NCBI GenBank assembly: GCA_963778375.1
Contig: CAVZTX010000021.1
Span: 124,001 to 188,000 of the forward strand
DNA length: 64,000 nucleotides
Direction of reading: 5' to 3'
Source: CAVZTX01 sp963778375
GTDB taxonomy: Bacteria > Chloroflexota > Ktedonobacteria > Ktedonobacterales > Ktedonobacteraceae
Part shown: positions 44,431 to 53,718 of the stretch, piece by piece
Layout: each line of letters starts with the position of its first letter
How positions within the stretch are numbered: the first letter of the stretch is position 1
Notes under the pieces: generated by a model
The model's database searches: none
What the model was told of the DNA's origin: nothing
What the model saw: the letters and a program-made list of their open reading frames with translations, nothing else
Position numbers and translations under genes: made by a program

Positions 44431-44889
44431 TTAATAGCCACCACCTAACTTTCGGTGATCCCAAGAGACTACCTCTACAGGTTCCACAAAAACCAGCACT
44501 CGTTTAGGTGCTTGTGCCGCAATCAACTGGCGTGTCGCATCATTCAAAGGGCCTGTATAACGTTCATAGATGAACTCAGCTATACGCTGGACAGTTTCTC
44601 GATCGTCATTGAGGTTTGCCCGCCCTTTAATCTGGACTCCCCGCAGTTCATCATAATGTTCACCCGCCTCTACAAGACAGGTCAGCCTGGCATCGCGTCG
44701 CAGATTGATAGCCTTTTGCGACTTGGCATATGTCCAGAAAGCTACCTGGTCATGTATCAACGCATACCACATTGCTACCAGATGTGGCCATCCATCGTGA
44801 TCAATGGTGGCTACCTGAAGTGTGCGCTGTTCTTCAAGAAATGCCCGTATTTCTTCGTCGTTCATGCGGATCGCGTCTCGACGACTCAT
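44431..44889 (-). CDS. PPOX-class F420-dependent oxidoreductase-like protein
   Basis: 152 residues of the pyridoxamine-oxidase-like split-barrel family. It begins with MNDEEIRAFLEEQRTLQVAT, then DHDGWPHLVAMWYALIHDQV, LRRDARLTCLVEAGE and ELRGVQIKGRANL. This subgroup includes F420-binding reductases and heme-binding proteins rather than PdxH. An LLM-class gene, another F420 family, lies upstream of it in divergent orientation. Cofactor assignment is inference. Confidence 0.82.
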   Translation of the reverse strand: MSRRDAIRMNDEEIRAFLEEQRTLQVATIDHDGWPHLVAMWYALIHDQVAFWTYAKSQKAINLRRDARLTCLVEAGEHYDELRGVQIKGRANLNDDRETVQRIAEFIYERYTGPLNDATRQLIAAQAPKRVLVFVEPVEVVSWDHRKLGGGY

Positions 44890-45144
44890 GTATTTCCCTC
44901 CGTCATCACTTTCCTAAATATTTCGAGTTTTGTGATACGTTCAGTATCGCTTATTGATGCCGAGTTAGCAATAGCCTGGGCCTGAGAAAGTCGGGTCTTT
45001 ACCCTCTCGCCACCTGCGAGAAATCTGAGAGCCTATATGATGTTCAGTACATTTCTGTGTCAATGCTGATACATTGCCTGATATCCTATATGCGTTACAT
45101 AATGAGGATGTCAGGCAAAATGGCCTTAAGAGAAGGAGAGTAGG

Positions 45145-45186
45145 ATGAAAGCGATTAGTCGCGAGGAGTTGAGACATGCCAGGTGA
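45145..45186 (+). CDS. 13-codon leader ORF overlapping the LLM gene start
   Basis: MKAISREELRHAR, preceded by AAGGAGAG at 5-6 bp and ending at a TGA that overlaps the next ATG (45176) in another frame. The peptide looks like the first residues of a longer family, so it is either a translational-coupling leader or the remnant of a lost gene. Coding use is unproven. Confidence 0.35.
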   Translation: MKAISREELRHAR

Positions 45187-46039
45187 ACTCAAATTCGGGC
45201 TGACATCGATAAATATGGGTGCCTACAGTTACCCCGCAACTATGGTCCGGATTGCCCAGGCTGCTGAAGTGGCAGGATTCAATTCTGTATGGGCAGGTGA
45301 ACATGTGGTGCTCCCCGATGTTCAGGGAGCGCAATCATTCATAGCACCAGAACAGCGTTTCTTGAATCCGATAGTTGCTCTTACCTTCATTGCGGCACAT
45401 ACCAGCACCATCCGGCTGGGAACAGGTGTGATCATCCTACCTCAGCACCATCCACTTGTCCTGGCGAAGGAACTTGCCAGCCTGGACGTACTTTCAGGGG
45501 GCAGAGTGATCTTTGGTGTAGGCGTAAGCCGAGCAGAAGCAGAGTTTCGCGCCATGGGAATACCATTCGAGGATCGTGGGCAGCGTACAGATGAGTATCT
45601 GGCAGCAATGCGGGCCATCTGGAGCGAAGAAAAGCCTGCCTATCAAGGTCAGTTTGTATCATTTGCCAACGTACAGGCCTATCCGCATCCATTGCAGCAA
45701 CCATACCCACCGATAGTGATTGGTGGAAGATCACCTGCCGCGTTTCGCCGTGCTGTGGAAGTGGCCAATGGCTGGTATGGTTTTTCCCTCGACCTCGAGG
45801 AGACTGCCAATGCGATTGCAGACATTCGTCAAGCCACCAGACGCTACCCTCGTCCAGATTTCCTTGGTGAACTAGAAATCAGTGTAGCTCCCCGTATACC
45901 GGTCGATCTAGCAGTGGCAGAGCGCTTCGCTTTGCTTGGGGTCCATCGGCTTATTCTAATACCACGTCGTTCCCTGGATGGCCCGGCACTGGAAGAATAC
46001 ATTGCTACAGTAGGCAATATGCTTATTGGGCGAGTGTGA
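45176..46039 (+). CDS. LLM-class F420-dependent oxidoreductase-like protein
   Basis: 287 residues of the luciferase-like TIM barrel: FGLTSINMGAYSYPATMVRI, VAGFNSVWAGEHVVLPD, then STIRLGTGVIILPQHHPLVL, LASLDVLSGGRVIFGVGVS and PPIVIGGRSPAAFRRAV. This is the F420 subgroup rather than the FMN alkane monooxygenases. It would use F420 or FMN to oxidise an unknown substrate. The divergent PPOX gene and this one may share F420 metabolism. Its start is overlapped by the short leader ORF. Confidence 0.88.
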   Translation: MPGELKFGLTSINMGAYSYPATMVRIAQAAEVAGFNSVWAGEHVVLPDVQGAQSFIAPEQRFLNPIVALTFIAAHTSTIRLGTGVIILPQHHPLVLAKELASLDVLSGGRVIFGVGVSRAEAEFRAMGIPFEDRGQRTDEYLAAMRAIWSEEKPAYQGQFVSFANVQAYPHPLQQPYPPIVIGGRSPAAFRRAVEVANGWYGFSLDLEETANAIADIRQATRRYPRPDFLGELEISVAPRIPVDLAVAERFALLGVHRLILIPRRSLDGPALEEYIATVGNMLIGRV

Positions 46040-46110
46040 AGCACCTGCTGTAAGGACAAGAGGCATTGTGGGGAATTGAGACGCTTGTAGTTACCCATCG
46101 AGGACACTAT

Positions 46111-47091
46111 TCATTCGGCATCTTCACCATTATCAGGATTGTGCTGGTTATTCTCACGCTCTTTGCGCAGCAATTCTTCAACACTACGAATCAAAGTATC
46201 TGCGCTTGGCAAGGGACCGGTGCTTACCACTTTGTCTGGATTGTTTATGATAGTATCCTCATCGTCCTCGTCGTCACTCTCATCGTCTTCGCTATCCTCA
46301 TCGATCAACTCCGAGATTTGCTCTTCTAATTTGCGTACATAGGCGCTTGCCTCCGGATCTCTTGCTACGAGGGCTGTAATTTGCTCCTCGAAACGTACCG
46401 CGTCAGATTGGATCTCGCGGAGGTCCAGATCAAGAGATAAAAAGGTATTCATATATGTAAGCAGTGCTGCTGTGACCTTGACATTAGGTGCCGCAGCGAG
46501 ATAGTGTGGGGCTGCCGCCCATAGGCTGGAAACTGGCAGATCAATGCGACGACAAGCATCATGTAGTACCCCAATCATGCCTGTAGGACCTTCATAGCGT
46601 GAACCACGCACATCCAACTCTCGCAGGCGTTCCATCGTATCGGCATGCGACGAAGAGCCGGAGATAGGTACAGCAATGGAATGTGGAATATCGGCCAAAA
46701 GTGCACCAAGCAATAGTATCTCCGAGGCCTTGAAACGTTTGCACACCTCCAAGAAACACTCCGTAAACGTCCGCCACTTCAGTTGTGGTTCAACTCCGAG
46801 ATACAGAATTACGTCGCGATCCATCTCAGGTATGTCATGAGACAAGAATTGATTGGTCGGCCAAGCAATCGTTCGTTGAATACCACCTACAAACTGAACG
46901 GTAGGCCTCGTTTCAGTGAAGACATAAAATTCCTCTGCATCGATGTCTGCTAGCTTTGCTGGCTTCCATTTCTCAATTAGAAACTTTACTGCCGTCGTTG
47001 CCGAGTCGGCGGCATCATTCCAACCCGAAAAAGCTGCAATGACGAGTGGACTCCGTAACTCTGGTTGACTATGATACTCTATAAATGACAT
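46111..47091 (-). CDS. PAC2-family protein
   Basis: 326 residues from the ATG at 47091 (GAGGAA upstream; the frame to 47130 lacks a site). PAC2 features are LVIAAFSGWNDAADSATTAV, EFYVFTETRPTVQF, then ILLLGALLADIPHS and the GPTGMIGVLHDACR motif. The C-terminus is very acidic (DEDSEDDESDDEDDEDT). PAC2 is named after a proteasome assembly chaperone but bacterial members are of uncertain role; no proteasome gene is in the window. Confidence 0.85.
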   Translation of the reverse strand: MSFIEYHSQPELRSPLVIAAFSGWNDAADSATTAVKFLIEKWKPAKLADIDAEEFYVFTETRPTVQFVGGIQRTIAWPTNQFLSHDIPEMDRDVILYLGVEPQLKWRTFTECFLEVCKRFKASEILLLGALLADIPHSIAVPISGSSSHADTMERLRELDVRGSRYEGPTGMIGVLHDACRRIDLPVSSLWAAAPHYLAAAPNVKVTAALLTYMNTFLSLDLDLREIQSDAVRFEEQITALVARDPEASAYVRKLEEQISELIDEDSEDDESDDEDDEDTIINNPDKVVSTGPLPSADTLIRSVEELLRKERENNQHNPDNGEDAE

Positions 47092-47239
47092 GCTTGCTAT
47101 TCCTCGTAATCCACCTAAGTTCAAGTGCATTTTCTTTAAAAATATATACGGTTCTATTGTATCACGGTTTGAAAAGACAACGCGCTTCCTATAGCCATGA
47201 ACTATTGACGATCACCATTCTCAGCCCTATACTTCCAAC

Positions 47240-48187
47240 ATGGAATCTACTGACTTCTTCACCGTCATTTACCAGGATCATCACCTGCTTATTGTCAACA
47301 AGCCAGCAGGCATTGTTGTACATCCCACGTATAAGCATGCAAACGGAACAATGTGGGATGCGCTCTTAGTCTACCTTGCAGAGCAGGGAGGTGATGATTG
47401 GCAACCACCCGATCTCCTCGATGAGCCAGAGTGGGCTGCTGCACCTGAGCATATACAACGAATGTTGCGGGAAAAACGTGTGCAGCGTCTGTGGAAAGAG
47501 GGCGGCCTGTTATCCCGTCCATGCCTGCTGCATCGCCTCGACAAAGATACATCAGGCATTGTAGCAATTGCCAGGACGGAACGCTCTTGCCGTCACATTA
47601 TCCGACAATTTCAAGAACATACTATTATCAAACGTTACCTTGCAGTGGTACACAGGGGAGCGCCAGATTGGGCCACACCTCGCACCGATTTTCGCATAAC
47701 AAGACGACAAGGCGACTATGAGGAAACTCTCTTGAATAACTCTTTTGCCCTATCATCCCTTTGTGGAGATGAAGTTCTCCTCAACGGTCCCTTACAACGT
47801 GATCCAAGCGAGAGGCGACGATGTATTGTTGGCCCCAATGGACAAGATGCAGTCACAATACTGAAGATACTGGCAGTTGAGGGAGAGTTTGTCCTGCTAG
47901 AGGTTCGTCCTGTGACGGGTCGTACACATCAAATTCGTGCTCATCTCGCAGCCCTGGGTTATGCAATTGTCGGAGACCGAATCTACGCGCCACCTGCTAA
48001 AGCTGGAACAACTCAAGCAGTATTGCAGAGACAGTTCCTACATGCATATTGCCTTGAACTACGGCGCTATCCCGATAACGTCCTATGTAAGTTTGTTGCG
48101 CCGCTAGCCGATGATTTGAAATCCTGGTTGGAACGCTACTTTCCTACAGGGTTGGGAGTTTTAGATGCAAGCACAGTATCCACCTGA
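47240..48187 (+). CDS. RluA-family pseudouridine synthase
   Basis: 315 residues. YQDHHLLIVNKPAGIVVHPT is the typical start, the catalytic Asp101 lies in LLHRLDKDTSGIVAIA, and the late VRPVTGRTHQIRAHLAALG motif is intact. There is no S4 domain. The enzyme isomerises uridines in rRNA or tRNA; the exact target is unknown. Its 3' end overlaps the next gene by 23 bp. Confidence 0.92.
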   Translation: MESTDFFTVIYQDHHLLIVNKPAGIVVHPTYKHANGTMWDALLVYLAEQGGDDWQPPDLLDEPEWAAAPEHIQRMLREKRVQRLWKEGGLLSRPCLLHRLDKDTSGIVAIARTERSCRHIIRQFQEHTIIKRYLAVVHRGAPDWATPRTDFRITRRQGDYEETLLNNSFALSSLCGDEVLLNGPLQRDPSERRRCIVGPNGQDAVTILKILAVEGEFVLLEVRPVTGRTHQIRAHLAALGYAIVGDRIYAPPAKAGTTQAVLQRQFLHAYCLELRRYPDNVLCKFVAPLADDLKSWLERYFPTGLGVLDASTVST

Positions 48188-48716
48188 TACTGGTCCCTTT
48201 ACTCACCTGAGCGATGAGGAAAAGAAAAAGCGGCTCGATGCCATGGTAAAAATGTGGCAGAGCGATACCGAGCGCCGTATTGAACGCGAAGGATATCGGG
48301 CGTTCGTCACCGCCTCAGGACTTGATATATATCGCTATTCCGTCTGGCTACGCTTCCCAGAATGGGAACGGTCAGTAGTGGTTGGTCAGGTAATCAGCCT
48401 TCAGCGTTCGCAGAGTGGAGCCCCCGAAGACCCTGCACTGTTTAGTATTTGGCGGCGCGACCCACTTTTAAAGATGATGCCGGATTGGAAACTACACCTT
48501 CCCAACGAGAACGTTTTCAACATTATGGCCCGCATCACTCCCAGTGGGTTAGGCGAAGGAACGAAGTGGGCCATTGTGATGCCGAAGGAAATGATCCCAC
48601 GTTATAGGCCTGCCTGGCCAACGCAGCAAGAATGGGTAAACTGGACCCGCTCGTTTGATTGGCTCTCCGTTGCGGTAATGTTCATAAGAACGATGCTAGA
48701 TACTATGGCTCACTGA
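48165..48716 (+). CDS. hypothetical protein, translationally coupled to the RluA gene
   Basis: 183 residues with no recognised domain. The N-terminus is charged and helical (SDEEKKKRLDAMVKMWQSDT). The middle is Trp- and Pro-rich with strand character (WLRFPEWERSVVVGQVISLQ, then PDWKLHLPNENVFNIMARI). There is no signal peptide. The start lies within the end of the RluA gene with a GGGAG site, so it is made from the same message. Confidence 0.6.
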   Translation: MQAQYPPDTGPFTHLSDEEKKKRLDAMVKMWQSDTERRIEREGYRAFVTASGLDIYRYSVWLRFPEWERSVVVGQVISLQRSQSGAPEDPALFSIWRRDPLLKMMPDWKLHLPNENVFNIMARITPSGLGEGTKWAIVMPKEMIPRYRPAWPTQQEWVNWTRSFDWLSVAVMFIRTMLDTMAH

Positions 48717-48874
48717 TCGGTTGTTTGCTTCTTACCTGTGTAATCATTGAGAAATCTTCACTAATTTTATCCATCTATAATCATCTCTTAACTCTTTTAG
48801 TATTGGAAAGCACATTTATTTGTACTACATTTCAGAAGGTACTAATGCTTTAACAAAAGGATTTGGAAAAGCTT

Positions 48875-49615
48875 ATGAAATTGCTGGTTATTGATAATGA
48901 TCGTGATGTAGTCGAAATGCTTACGGCCTGGCTCAAAACATTAGGCTATGAAGTCCACCGGGCTTATACAGGTCAGCGAGCAATGATGATTTGGGAGGAA
49001 GAGCAGCCGGACCTTGTCATTATAGACACTATATTAGGGGATGTCGATGCATTAGCCATGTGCCGGGAGATGCGCTTCAGGCACGATGCATTAGTGCTTG
49101 TGCTGACTGATAGCAAGGACGTACAGGATGAGGTCCATTGTCTGGAATCCGGGGCTGATGACTACTTGCGCAAACCGTTCTTCCCTTCTCAACTCTTAGC
49201 GCGTATTCATGCCCTCAGCCGACGTGGCCGTCCCACACTTTCACAGCATCCTTCGTCTATTATCAACATTGGCCCAATCTGTATTGATTCTTTGCAAAAC
49301 GAAGTTAGCTTCGCTGACAAAATTACCCGCTTGACCCCTACCGAAAGCAAGTTGTTGCATTTACTAGCTATCAATGCCAATAACGTCTGTACGGCTGATC
49401 ATATCGTCTCTCACATCTGGGGCTATGGTGACGAAGGCGACAAATCCCTGATCAAGGCGCATATCCGCCACTTACGTGAGAAACTAGAACCAGATCCCAG
49501 TAATCCTTCCTATATTCTGACCATCCCTGGCGTCGGTTACACATTGATAGACCGTGCTACGAAAGAACATTGTTCAAAGGAAGAACTACGTACATTGCGC
49601 GTCGTTGCCAGATAA
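48875..49615 (+). CDS. OmpR-family response regulator
   Basis: 246 residues from the ATG at 48875; the TTG at 48863 is in frame but the ATG has better GGA spacing. The receiver has Asp51 in PDLVIIDTILGDVDA and the Lys in DYLRKPFFPSQLL. The C-terminal winged helix contains RLTPTESKLLHLLAINANNV and RHLREKLEPDPSNPSYILTI. No kinase is adjacent, so it is an orphan regulator. The 93-bp space to the next gene has a weak inverted repeat (GGCTAGT/ACTAGCC at 49654-49682) that may act as terminator. Confidence 0.92.
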   Translation: MKLLVIDNDRDVVEMLTAWLKTLGYEVHRAYTGQRAMMIWEEEQPDLVIIDTILGDVDALAMCREMRFRHDALVLVLTDSKDVQDEVHCLESGADDYLRKPFFPSQLLARIHALSRRGRPTLSQHPSSIINIGPICIDSLQNEVSFADKITRLTPTESKLLHLLAINANNVCTADHIVSHIWGYGDEGDKSLIKAHIRHLREKLEPDPSNPSYILTIPGVGYTLIDRATKEHCSKEELRTLRVVAR

Positions 49616-49708
49616 TGATCTGATCGGATGAACCGTAGGGTCCGACTGATTGCGGCTAGTACCGATGTGTTGGTCACTAGCCAACCCCGATTTACGGGGA
49701 AATATACA

Positions 49709-51274
49709 TTACCGTTCCGTCCAATCGCTCAGCAATGCCCTGGCTGCATTATGTCCTGGCGCACCCATCACACCACCTCCAGGATGGGTGCCTGAACCAC
49801 AAAGGTAAAGCCCCTTGATGGGGGTACGGTAACGTGCGCACTCTGTTGTGGGACGCAATGAGAACAATTGGTCCGGCGTTATCTCACCATGAAAAATATT
49901 CCCGTTAGGCATACCATAACGCTTCTCGATATCAACCGGGCTGAGCACCTGGCGATGGACCACCGCATCAGTGAAGTTCGGCGCAAACTGGTCCATCGTT
50001 GCAAAGATGCGGTCCGCCATCTCGTTTTTTACCGCATCCGACCATTCCCTGCCCTTCAGATGATAGGGAGCGTATTGACAGAACATTGAGATAGTGTGCA
50101 AGCCATTTGGCGCAACTGATGGGTCTGTAGCGGATTGCATATATGCCTCTATGTACGGTTTGTGTGAAAGTTCTCCATGTGCCGCATCCTCGTATGCTTC
50201 CTGCACCCAATCGGGCGTTGGGCTAATCTCACATGAACCAGCATGCTGCAATCCAGGTGTAGTTCCAGGCAGACAGCTAAAGCTGGGAAGTTCCTTCAAC
50301 GCAACATTGATCTTTATTACAGCACTATCTGTTTTGAACTTCGAGATACGTTTGAGGAAATTTCTTTCAAGCTCCGCATCCGCACAGAACTGCAAGAAGG
50401 TTCGCTTCGGATCAGCGTTTGAGAGGATAGCAGCAGCTCGCAATTCTTCGCCGTTTTCTAAGCGTACGCCTTCTGCTCGTCCGTTATGCACAAGAATCTT
50501 TGCAACGGGCGTATTTGTGCGAATGACTGCACCATGCGCCTCGGCAGATGCCGCCATTGCAAAGCTGATGCGTCCCATGCCACCTCGTACGTAGCCCCAC
50601 ATACCTTGTTCCCCGTTGATCTCTCCAAACATATGATGCCACATGACGTACACTGATCCAGGAGTCTTAGGCCCAATGAATGAACCAATCACGCCCTGTC
50701 CTGCAAAGGCTGCTCGCAGATAATCAGACTCGAAATAGTCGGCCAGCATATCATACAGGTTGCCAAACATCAGCCATTTGTAAATCTCTTCATCCTCACC
50801 TCGGAATCGTGCCGCCAAATCTGCCACCGATGGCGGTTCCTCCAGCAAAATAGGATTGAGAATCTCGGAAGCTCGGTCAAAAAACTGTAAAAATTTGGGA
50901 TAGGCTTCAGCATCGTGTGGCGAAAGTCGGCGAATGCCCTCGATAGTTTTCTCTGTGCTGGCTCGAAAGAAGAGATAATTGCCGTCCGGGTAGGGTACAA
51001 ACATCTGTGGGTCCTTGACATAAGCATCAAAACCGTAGCGATGTAGTTCCAGGTCGCGAATGATCTCAGGGCGCAGCAAGCTAACAACATAGGCGCACGG
51101 GGACATAGTAAACCCTGGAAATGGCTCCTCTAAAGTACAAGCCCCTCCCACACGGTCACGCTGCTCCAACACAACCACTTTTTTCCCTGCACGGGCAAGA
51201 TATCCCGCCGCTACAAGGCCATTATGCCCTGCTCCAATAATGATGGCATCGATCTTTTCGGTAGAATTTGTCAT
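49709..51274 (-). CDS. CrtI-like (phytoene desaturase family) FAD oxidoreductase
   Basis: 521 residues from the ATG at 51274. The N-terminal FAD motif is DAIIIGAGHNGLVAAGYLA with VVVLEQRDRVGGACT. The C-terminal cap has GLYLCGSGTHPGGGVMGAPG. Members include carotenoid desaturases and isomerases, but many annotated as such have other roles; no carotenoid gene is adjacent. Substrate is therefore unknown. The frame extends to 51316 without a convincing site. Confidence 0.87.
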   Translation of the reverse strand: MTNSTEKIDAIIIGAGHNGLVAAGYLARAGKKVVVLEQRDRVGGACTLEEPFPGFTMSPCAYVVSLLRPEIIRDLELHRYGFDAYVKDPQMFVPYPDGNYLFFRASTEKTIEGIRRLSPHDAEAYPKFLQFFDRASEILNPILLEEPPSVADLAARFRGEDEEIYKWLMFGNLYDMLADYFESDYLRAAFAGQGVIGSFIGPKTPGSVYVMWHHMFGEINGEQGMWGYVRGGMGRISFAMAASAEAHGAVIRTNTPVAKILVHNGRAEGVRLENGEELRAAAILSNADPKRTFLQFCADAELERNFLKRISKFKTDSAVIKINVALKELPSFSCLPGTTPGLQHAGSCEISPTPDWVQEAYEDAAHGELSHKPYIEAYMQSATDPSVAPNGLHTISMFCQYAPYHLKGREWSDAVKNEMADRIFATMDQFAPNFTDAVVHRQVLSPVDIEKRYGMPNGNIFHGEITPDQLFSLRPTTECARYRTPIKGLYLCGSGTHPGGGVMGAPGHNAARALLSDWTER

Positions 51275-51433
51275 GCTGGTATGGCTCCTGAGGTCTGCTT
51301 TAACAAGGAGGCACAAACTATATGGAGATAGTATATCATAATGTTGAGATGGTATCTAACCAAAGAACTGGTACCTTGCCTGTTTCCATGCTATACTGAC
51401 AACACAACACGCGTTTTAGCAAGGTAGGTCTTC

Positions 51434-52162
51434 ATGCAAATACGACCTTATGGTGATACCGCTAACGATGGTATGGTACAGCTTTCATTTACCTTGCGTC
51501 TACCCCTCAATGCTCGTGCCCGGGAGGCGGCTCGCCGCTACGCTATACTAATGGGCGTCAGCAATCCATTGATAGCACATGCCGAAAGCATTGACAAAGA
51601 GTTTTCTTTCTTTATCATCTATGGCCCTTGCACACATACGATGAATATCGAGCACATCCTGGTCGACGATCTGGCACATGACGAACTAGATTTTCATCAA
51701 ATCAATGCATTGATTGAGCAGCGTGTAAAGCGCCGGGTGACTGTGATTGGCGCAGCTATCGAAAGCGATGCACATACCGTTGGTATAGATGCCATTTTTA
51801 ACGCCAAGGGCTTCGCTGGCAGCTATGGGCTGGAACGCTTCCCCTGCTTCCGCGCCTTAAATCTCGGAGCGCAAGTGTCCTGCGAAGCGCTGCTGCATCG
51901 GGCAGCAACAGAGCAAGCAGATGCAATTCTTGTCTCGCAGGTGGTGACCCAGAAAAACGTACATATCCATAACCTGACGAAATTGATCGAACTGGCAGAG
52001 GCCGAAGGCGTACGCGATCGCTATCTCTTTATCGTTGGAGGGCCGCGTATCTCCCACACCTTCGCTAAAGAACTAGGCTATGATGCTGGCTTTGGTCCCG
52101 GCTCGACCGCTACAGCCGTTGCCAGCTATATCGCGCAGGAATTAGTTGTCAGGATGGAATGA
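51434..52162 (+). CDS. kamE: lysine 5,6-aminomutase beta subunit-like (KamE), cobalamin-binding
   Basis: 242 residues. The N-terminal dimerisation region is followed by a Rossmann-like B12 domain. IESDAHTVGIDAIFNAKGFA carries the DxH cobalamin ligand His114 (motif DAHTVGID) and Lys125, in the position of the PLP lysine of known beta subunits. The late GGPRISHTFAKELGYDAGFG is the base-off B12 pattern. The partner alpha subunit (KamD) is not found in the window, so this is an orphan or split copy. Such mutases migrate the amino group of lysine or ornithine. Confidence 0.85.
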   Translation: MQIRPYGDTANDGMVQLSFTLRLPLNARAREAARRYAILMGVSNPLIAHAESIDKEFSFFIIYGPCTHTMNIEHILVDDLAHDELDFHQINALIEQRVKRRVTVIGAAIESDAHTVGIDAIFNAKGFAGSYGLERFPCFRALNLGAQVSCEALLHRAATEQADAILVSQVVTQKNVHIHNLTKLIELAEAEGVRDRYLFIVGGPRISHTFAKELGYDAGFGPGSTATAVASYIAQELVVRME

Positions 52163-52296
52163 ATGCAGGCAGCCATAGCTATATTTGGGGATACCAAAGC
52201 TGGTTACTTCTATTACTCCTCTGACGTTCCGTTTATTAGAGAGGATTATATTACTTTCTTTTCACCTCTTTCTGTTGACATGAGGAGCCTGCTATA

Positions 52297-53595
52297 ATGC
52301 AATTGCAACATATTGTTTCTGATCGCTTGTTGCCGACGGGCAAAAGAGGCTGGAACACCATCTACGTCAGTTTTACTATTGTCATGTGTTGCATGGTACT
52401 ACTCCTCTCTGGCTGTGCTGGTCAGGCAGGCGCTAACGTTTCTAGTACTCATACTCCTACTGTGACCTCATCTTTGTTATCTCCAACCTCACAGACTGGG
52501 TCGGCGAAAACTGATAACAACGACAACCCCGCAGAAGATTTACTTCGCTCCCAACTAGCAAAAGTTCAGAGCATTATGAACGGTATGTCGCTGGACCAGA
52601 AATTGGGTCAGCTTATTGCTGTAGAGTACCTTGGTAACAATTATCAGGATACCGGCCTCCAATACATGGTGAAGCAGCAATTTGTCGGTGGTCTTTTATA
52701 CCAGGCAAGCAACCATAACTTCGATCCTCCTTACAATGTTATCAGTAACGTCGCCAATTTATCACATCAAATCATGAATGATGCCCAAATCCCCTTACTG
52801 ATCGGCACGGATCAGGAAGGGGGGTTGGTGAATCGATTGTACACATTTCATGGTTACCTGCCTTCCGCGGCAGAGATGGCGGCAACAGGAGATCCACATA
52901 CAGCATTAGCACAGGGTACTCAGGCCGCTAAATGGTTGGCTGAGTTGGGGATTAACGCTGACTTAGCCCCTGTTGTTGACGTACAAACCGTCAATCCACC
53001 TGTGCTAGTAACTCGCATGTTTGGCCACGATCCAGAGACCGTTGCCACCTATGCAGGTGCATATCTTGATGGTTTACAAAGTAATGGTGTGGCCGCTTGT
53101 CTGAAACATTTCCCAGGTTTGGGCGCGATAACTTCTGATCCACATTCAGGGCTACCTGTAGTCAATCGCAGCATGGCAGACCTCGAAAATATTGATCTGG
53201 CTCCCTATAAATTGATGATTGCGAAAGATCACCCGGCTATGATCATGACTACCGATGTTCTCATGCCCGCTATCGATCCTTCACTTCCCGCTGAGCTTTC
53301 TCCAAAGGCCATTAACGGTATTCTCCGTGGACAATTAGGGTATGATGGCGTGGTAATCACCGATGGTCTTTATATGATAGGCATTAGTCAAAGTTGGACC
53401 TTGAGCCAGGCCGCCGTTCTTTCTATCCTTGCTGGCGATGATCTGGTAGAAGGCCCCTATACACCCAGTCAGGTAGCCGATGTAATCGCAGGCTTTAAAC
53501 AAGCTATGTCACAAGGTAAGTTGACCATCGAACGCATTAACCAATCAGTACAGCGTATCCTCCTGCTAAAAGTCCAGTATGGCATCATCAAATAA
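52297..53595 (+). CDS. GH3-family glycosidase lipoprotein (NagZ-like)
   Basis: 432 residues. The signal is lipoprotein-type (FTIVMCCMVLLLSGCAGQAG, Cys after LLSG), followed by a Ser/Thr-rich spacer. The GH3 domain has MSLDQKLGQLIAVEYLGNNY, PLLIGTDQEGGLVNRL, then ACLKHFPGLGAITSDPHSG, and the nucleophile region GVVITDGLYMIGIS. It probably removes N-acetylglucosamine from peptidoglycan fragments or other glycans outside the membrane. The liv operon follows after 123 bp on the same strand. Confidence 0.88.
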   Translation: MQLQHIVSDRLLPTGKRGWNTIYVSFTIVMCCMVLLLSGCAGQAGANVSSTHTPTVTSSLLSPTSQTGSAKTDNNDNPAEDLLRSQLAKVQSIMNGMSLDQKLGQLIAVEYLGNNYQDTGLQYMVKQQFVGGLLYQASNHNFDPPYNVISNVANLSHQIMNDAQIPLLIGTDQEGGLVNRLYTFHGYLPSAAEMAATGDPHTALAQGTQAAKWLAELGINADLAPVVDVQTVNPPVLVTRMFGHDPETVATYAGAYLDGLQSNGVAACLKHFPGLGAITSDPHSGLPVVNRSMADLENIDLAPYKLMIAKDHPAMIMTTDVLMPAIDPSLPAELSPKAINGILRGQLGYDGVVITDGLYMIGISQSWTLSQAAVLSILAGDDLVEGPYTPSQVADVIAGFKQAMSQGKLTIERINQSVQRILLLKVQYGIIK

Positions 53596-53718
53596 CAACA
53601 ATATCCACGTGACATTACTCACGAAACAGTATATAGTATGTTATATGCATCGCTCATCCATTTGGACTATTTTTCACCCGAATTTTGAATTACTGCCAAC
53701 ATTGAGGGGAGACATACC

